From Anarhynchus alexandrinus (Eukaryota; Chordata; Aves; Charadriiformes; Charadriidae): a stretch of 64,000 bases of DNA. Under the pieces are notes generated by a model. That model made no database searches. It was not told the DNA's origin and worked only from the letters and a program-made list of their open reading frames with translations. Shown in pieces: positions 59,498 to 64,000 of this stretch; position 1 is the stretch's first letter, and each line of letters opens with the position of its first letter. The position numbers and the translations under genes were made by a program. The DNA lies in assembly GCA_008711295.1 (NCBI GenBank), contig VUYV01000046.1, positions 3,338,418-3,402,417 of the forward strand, read 5' to 3'.

Positions 59498-62170
59498 AGA
59501 TGAGCCAATATAATAAGATCATCAAATACCTATTTTCAACAAAAGCAACAGAAAAATTAAATTCTTGAATGAAACAGTAGAAATTTATACCAATAAAGAA
59601 TACAACTCTACCTACCCCTTAAGTTCAAATCTGGGTTAGGCATGTAAAAACTTTCTTTCAAAAGGTTAAGGAAGTATGATGTTCATCTTCAAAGGACAGA
59701 GAAAGTAGGCTCCTCCTTTTCAATCTCATTTCTTATCACTTTTAAGAGTAACACAGCCTAATCACTGGACTGTGTGTATGAGAGTGGGGAGTGCACTATC
59801 AGATAGAAGTCTTACATTTTGCAGAGAGACGTGGTACCTGATGATAAGGGCAATGGTGCAGGAAGCGAGAAACTTGGATTCCAGTCCCCACATCTTTTCC
59901 TTCTGTGTTTAGGACAGTGTAAAGGACTCTTGTTCTGTAATGGATCCTAAATACACAGTTACTTGTGCCTCTTCATGTTGCACAGCAATTAAGTTAAAAA
60001 AGTCACGCCTCCTTGGCTCAGCCAGCTACATGATTTCTTTGTCTTCCTTATGTGATAGGTATTTTTGGCTGCAGGGTTTCATAATCTATGCCTCGTCCGT
60101 CTGTTACATTGATTAGTCTATGCTTTGGTGGTTAGAGGGGCAGAAAACCTCCACTCTGGTTTGGGAGGTAGATACGCATCTCTTGCTTTCTGAAGAAGTG
60201 TGCTGACATCGTGCAAATGGTGAGGGGTCATCTCCTTCTCTGATTCCATTTCCAAGTGTCCTCTTTGAGCCTCCGGTTTGACCTGCACACTTCTGATACA
60301 GAAAGCCATACGTTCTTCACAATCTTTGGCAGGAACAAATTGCCTTAACACTCACACTGGAGCACTCTGGAACCAACTCTCATGTTAAAGTATGGATGAA
60401 ATTCTGTGTTCCAAAGTAGAGAAATTGATTAAAGTTCAGGTTCAGGTAGTCCTAGAAAAGTGGCCTGAATCCTAGCAGAGTCCTGTCTAACACAAAAAGC
60501 AAGCTATACAAATTTAACATTCAAATACAGCAGCTGTGGGGAAATCAGATTGTTAAAAAAAGGTGATTTCCCACTGACCTGGACTATTATTTAAAAGAGA
60601 GAATGCTGAAAGTATCATCCAATAATATCATGCAGTTTCACCAGCAAAGCAGAACAAATCAGAGAGCTCGAGCAACTAATTATTCACTAGCTATCTCTGA
60701 ACCAAGGGCAATATTATTGCTGGAAAACTAACAAGAGACTGAGGAAATTTGTCAATTGCTTTTTGGCCAGCAGAAAGAAGGAAAATGTTCTTCAGAAATT
60801 CTTTGTTACAAATTACTTCCTCAGTTCTATTTTTAATCTTTACCCTTCGGAAAGAAACCTGTGCCTTTTAAGGTGTACACTCTTTGCTGTATCCACTCCT
60901 TATGTTTACCAGACTTTGTATGAGTCACTGCTTAGTTACTGCACTATTTAAATTTGTAGCTGTCTATTTTCTTGGCATCCTACATAGAGTAAGACATATA
61001 ACGATAATCTGAGATGATCACCATATTTCAAATGAGGGAGGTAGCTAAGAAAGAGGAAAGGTTAACTGGCGTATATGATTTCCTTTTTTCTTCATGTCAG
61101 TGCCAACAGATGAAATTCTTGTCTTTTTGTGGTTCTCAAATCTCCTGCCATCATTGTTTTGCAGCCTCAGGTGTTTTTTCATCAATACCTGACTGTATGT
61201 AGCTTCATACGTACTTCTAGATCTTAAAGTGCATCCTTCAGCCAACAAGCTTTACTGTTCCATCACTCCTCATTGACTCATCAGTGACACATTTGTTATA
61301 AACATTCACTAATCCTGCTGTATCTGCCTAGTGTTTTGTGAAAAAGCTTTGTGCAGCAAAATGGACTCTATCAGATAGATTTTCTCCAGGATTTTATTCT
61401 TCACTTAAATTCTGCTATCTATTATTGTTGCTGAGGTAGAATATCTCTACTCCTGGGCATCTCTCCTGAAAACTACGGAGATATTTATTTCAGGAAACAA
61501 TTTATCATAATCCCATATTCATCTCTTCAATCTTTTGGATACATTTTAGATGCAACCATACAGTAGTTTCAGCTTTTGTCCAAAAGAAAGGGTTTTAAAA
61601 GGTGAAATATTTAGTACCTTGATACGCAGCTTCCTTTAGATGGATTGTTCTTCAAAGACCAGATTCTCTAGAAATTCTGTCATTTTTAAGACCTCAAGTT
61701 CTTCTCTATCACTTAATCTCTACCAGATCGCTTTGATGACAAAGTATTAGAGCAGAATTTAGAAAAAAAATGATAAATTCTAAAGACTGGTTTATCTCTT
61801 TCTTTTTCTCATTTTTTTTTTCCTTTTTCTTTCTCCTACCTCTTGACAACTGTATCTGTTTATATATCCTGGATCTAATCGGAAAAGAATATGCCAATAC
61901 CTTATTTGAAATATACAATAGAAACCAAATAATGGCAAGATTAAGCAGACTGATTAGTCCTCCCAACCAGAGTAGCTCTGTCTCGTGTCACAGAGCTCTG
62001 CATTTCCTTCAGCTCTAAGCATCCACTATGAACATGTTATTGACACTGAGTAGTACATTGCTGACTAAGCACTTAGAGGGAAGTCCCAAGCAGTATGTGG
62101 GAAAAAAAAGATTATAGAAAAGCTGTCATGGGAATATTTGACTATATTTCATGTTTATAAGGAGATGTAC
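59498..62170. other. AT-rich noncoding stretch
   Basis: No gene is supported. Around 59850-60360 there is a segment with weak SINE-like features and a 77-codon minus-strand frame (60118-60351) that I cannot identify. A T/C-rich tract lies near 61795-61840. Confidence 0.5.
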
Positions 62171-62792
62171 TGTGTGTCCATGCCCTGTTGCTGGCAGCAG
62201 TGGGGCTGCGGGGCGGCCTGTGTGCGGAGGTGCCGGGGCTGCCCCGTGGCGGACACAGGCGGTGCCAGCCGGTGCCAGCCGGCTCCAACGGCCCCACCGC
62301 AGGACACAGCTGAGCCCCTCAGCCAAGCTGGGGGCGCCCAGCGGGGGGAAAAGAGGTTTGCGGCAGGGCCGAAGGCGGCCCAGGCAGAGGAGGAGGAAGC
62401 CCAGGAGGGAGCAGCAGCAGAGGGAGCCCGAGGGCGGAGGAGGAGGAGGGCAGGAGGTGCTGCAGGCCCGGAGCAGGGATCCCCTGCAGCCCTGCAGAGA
62501 CCCCGCTGGAGCAGAGACCCAGCCTGCAGCCCGGGGAGGGCCCCAGGCCGCAGCGGGGGGATATTTCCTGCAGGAGCTGCGGCCGTGGAGAGCCCCGGCG
62601 GGAGCAGGTTGTCCCTGAAGGACTGCAGCCCGGGGCAGGGCCCGCGCTGGAGCAGGGAGAGGGGGGAGGAGGGAGGAGCGGCCCAGAGGGGCTGCCAGGG
62701 ACTGACCGCAGCCCCCATCCCACCCCTGCGCCCCCCGGGGTGGGGAGAGGGGGTGGGAGGGGAGACATGGGAAGCTGGGAATGCGGAAGGGG
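62171..62792 (+). mobile_element. GC-rich LTR-like repeat, copy 2, 5' part
   Basis: This part begins near TGTGTGTCCATGCCC and contains GGTGCCAGCCGGTGCCAGCCGG and the whole GC-rich block seen at 47 kb. From 62336 to 62752 it matches 47078-47494 with no visible mismatch. It retains about 150 bp upstream of the shared block that copy 1 lacks or has lost. It is interrupted at 62793 by a minus-strand CR1. The open frames in the block (up to 232 codons) are proline-, alanine- and glycine-rich, overlap on both strands and are identical to frames at 47 kb, so they are compositional artefacts. The 5' border is uncertain. Confidence 0.75.
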
Positions 62793-63672
62793 TTTCACGG
62801 AATCACGGAATTTTCAGAGTTGGAAGACACCTCTAGAAATCATCTGGTTCAACTCCCCTGCCAAAGCAGGATTGCCTAGACCACATTACTCAGGACTGCC
62901 GGCAGCCTGTTCCAGTGCTCTGTCACCCTAACTGTAAAGAAGTTTTTCCGTTTATTTGAACAGAACTTCCTGTGTTCCAACTTGTATCCATTGCCCCTCG
63001 TCCTGTCACTGGGAACCACTGAAAGAGTCTGGCTCCATCCTCCTTCAACCCACCCTTTAGATACTTGTACGCCATAATGAGGTCTCCCCTCAGCCTTCTC
63101 TTCTCCAGGCTAAAGAGTCCCAGCTCTCTCAGCCTTTCCTCATAAGGGAGGTACTCCAATCCCTCAATCATCTTGGTTGCCCTACGCTGGACTCTCTCCA
63201 GTAGTTCCCTGTCCCTCTTGAAATGGGGAGCCCAGAACTGGACACAGTATTCCAGTTGTGGCCTCACCAGTGCCGAGTAGAGGGGGAGAATGACCTCCCT
63301 CGACCTACTGGCCACACTCTTCCCTATGCAGCCCAGGATTCCATTGGCCTTTTTGGCAACAAGGGCACATTGCTGGGTCATGGATAATTTACTATCTACC
63401 AGGACCCCCAGATCCTTCTCCTCAGAACTACTTCCCAGCAGGCCCACCCCTAACCGATACTGGTGCCTAGAATTCTTCTTCCCCAGGTACAGGACCTTGC
63501 ACTTGGTCTTGTTGAACCTCTTCTCTGCCCAGCTCTCCAGCCTGTCCAGGTCACACTGGATGGCAGTGCGGCCCTCTAGAGTGTCAGCCACCCCTCCCAA
63601 TTTGGTATCATCAGCAAACTTGCTGAGGATACATTCTGTCCCTTCATCCAGGTCATTGATGAATATATTGAA
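62793..63672 (-). mobile_element. 5'-truncated CR1 LINE nested in the LTR-like repeat
   Basis: The plus strand opens with a TTCACGGAATCACGGAAT tail and TTCAGAGTTGGAAGACACC, a tail type (TCACGGAA) different from the other CR1 copies here. The body reads through the ORF2 C-terminus to the segment just after the RT catalytic box (GATGAATATATTGAA). LTR-like sequence resumes at GTAGGGTAGAGGAAGG, which matches the target sequence in copy 1. The insertion is 880 bp long. Its frame is open over most of its length, which makes it the youngest-looking CR1 in the window. Confidence 0.92.
62923..63600 (-). pseudogene. CR1 ORF2 C-terminal part, open for 225 codons
   Basis: Read on the minus strand it contains [100 protein letters not shown] and [20 protein letters not shown] in order. 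A frameshift near the end replaces the usual RLDIRKKF-type finish. It lies downstream of the RT core and has no catalytic residues. It is the least broken coding remnant here but is 5'-truncated, without a start codon of its own, and hence not a gene. Confidence 0.88.
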
Positions 63673-63947
63673 GTAGGGTAGAGGAAGGTTTCATTTTAAT
63701 GTTTGCCTTTTGTTTCCCACTAATCAAAATAGTAATTAATTTTTTATTGAAATTGGCCATAAATTAAATTAATTTTCCCCATGTAATTCTGCTTTACCCA
63801 TGATGGTAGTTCATAAATGGTCTCCTTGCCTTTTTTCTCAACTTATGAGCTTTTCCATCCTATTTTCTACCCTTCTCTTGTTGAGGAGGGGCAGTGAGAG
63901 AGCAGCTGGGTGGCCTTCTGGTAGCCAGCCAAGATCAACCGACTACA
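63673..63947 (+). mobile_element. GC-rich LTR-like repeat, copy 2, 3' part
   Basis: The element resumes after the CR1 with GTAGGGTAGAGGAAGG, TTTTAATGTTTGCC, CATAAATTAAATTAATTTTCC, TTTACCCATGATGGTAG and GTTGAGGAGGGGCAGTGAGA. It ends near GATCAACCGACTACA. It aligns with 47535-47796 but differs at roughly one base in five by eye. The AATAAA of copy 1 is CATAAA here. Confidence 0.78.
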
Positions 63948-64000
63948 GGGAAAAAAAATTTTTTGTGTTTGATTAAGAAAAAGATGCTAGTTATCATCAG
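63948..64000. other. Window end, AT-rich
   Basis: Fifty-three bases of A/T-rich DNA after the LTR-like element. Nothing recognisable. Confidence 0.5.

Noticed and set aside
62138..62836. Plus-strand frame of 232 codons, and minus-strand frames of 159-187 codons on the same DNA
   Set aside because: All lie in the GC-rich LTR-like block, are open on both strands at once, are rich in Pro, Ala, Gly, Arg and Ser, and recur identically at 47 kb. They reflect base composition, not protein coding.
63673..63947. Target-site duplication of the 62-kb LTR-like element
   Set aside because: Five-base sequences beside the likely ends (TGTAC on the left, GGGAA on the right) do not match, and the 5' border is uncertain.
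1..64000. CRISPR array, tRNA, rRNA, riboswitch or bacterial operon
   Set aside because: No regularly spaced identical repeats of that kind, no complete cloverleaf-like A/B boxes, and the repeat content is avian.

Overview
The window looks like gene-poor, AT-rich nuclear DNA of a bird. Two signatures support this. Many truncated CR1 LINEs carry the avian 3' tail (repeats of ATTCTATG or its reverse complement CATAGAAT). There are also LTRs with the avian endogenous-retrovirus ends TGTC(A/C)TGGTTT...AAACCATGACA and 5-bp target duplications. I could not support any host protein-coding gene, tRNA, rRNA or CRISPR array. Open frames longer than about 100 codons are CR1 ORF2 remnants, chance frames in GC-rich LTR DNA, or isolated frames with no recognisable product. 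The window is best read as intergenic or deep intronic DNA. Three single Ns (7187, 28151, 52704) show that it comes from a draft assembly.

Layout: 1-10.8 kb is AT-rich unique DNA with small CR1 pieces and an N-linked 122-bp duplication. At 10.85-11.64 kb there is a plus-strand CR1 3' end. At 14.07-17.02 kb there is a minus-strand CR1 about 2.9 kb long, with endonuclease and reverse transcriptase remnants. It faces a plus-strand, internally deleted CR1 at 17.2-18.06 kb, so the two form a long imperfect inverted repeat. At 24-29 kb there are three more minus-strand CR1 copies of visibly different subfamilies. From 29 to 40.6 kb the DNA is unique with very old repeat relics. A solo LTR with exact 5-bp duplications occupies 40.59-41.41 kb, followed by an unexplained GC-rich island (41.52-41.93 kb). 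A GC-rich LTR-like element lies at 47.05-47.8 kb. A diverged CR1 relic lies at 49.0-49.5 kb. A mosaic LTR, again with an exact 5-bp duplication, lies at 58.24-59.49 kb. A second copy of the GC-rich LTR-like element lies at 62.17-63.95 kb, split by a CR1 that still has a 225-codon open frame.

The repeats are layered: CR1 pieces sit inside both the 58-kb LTR and the 62-kb element. The most striking observation is that the 47-kb and 62-kb elements share 417 bp without a visible mismatch, while their 3' parts differ at roughly one base in five. I found no convincing new biological system. The observations most worth checking are this identity block, the mosaic LTR, the inverted CR1 pair, the GC island and a few candidate conserved noncoding sites.
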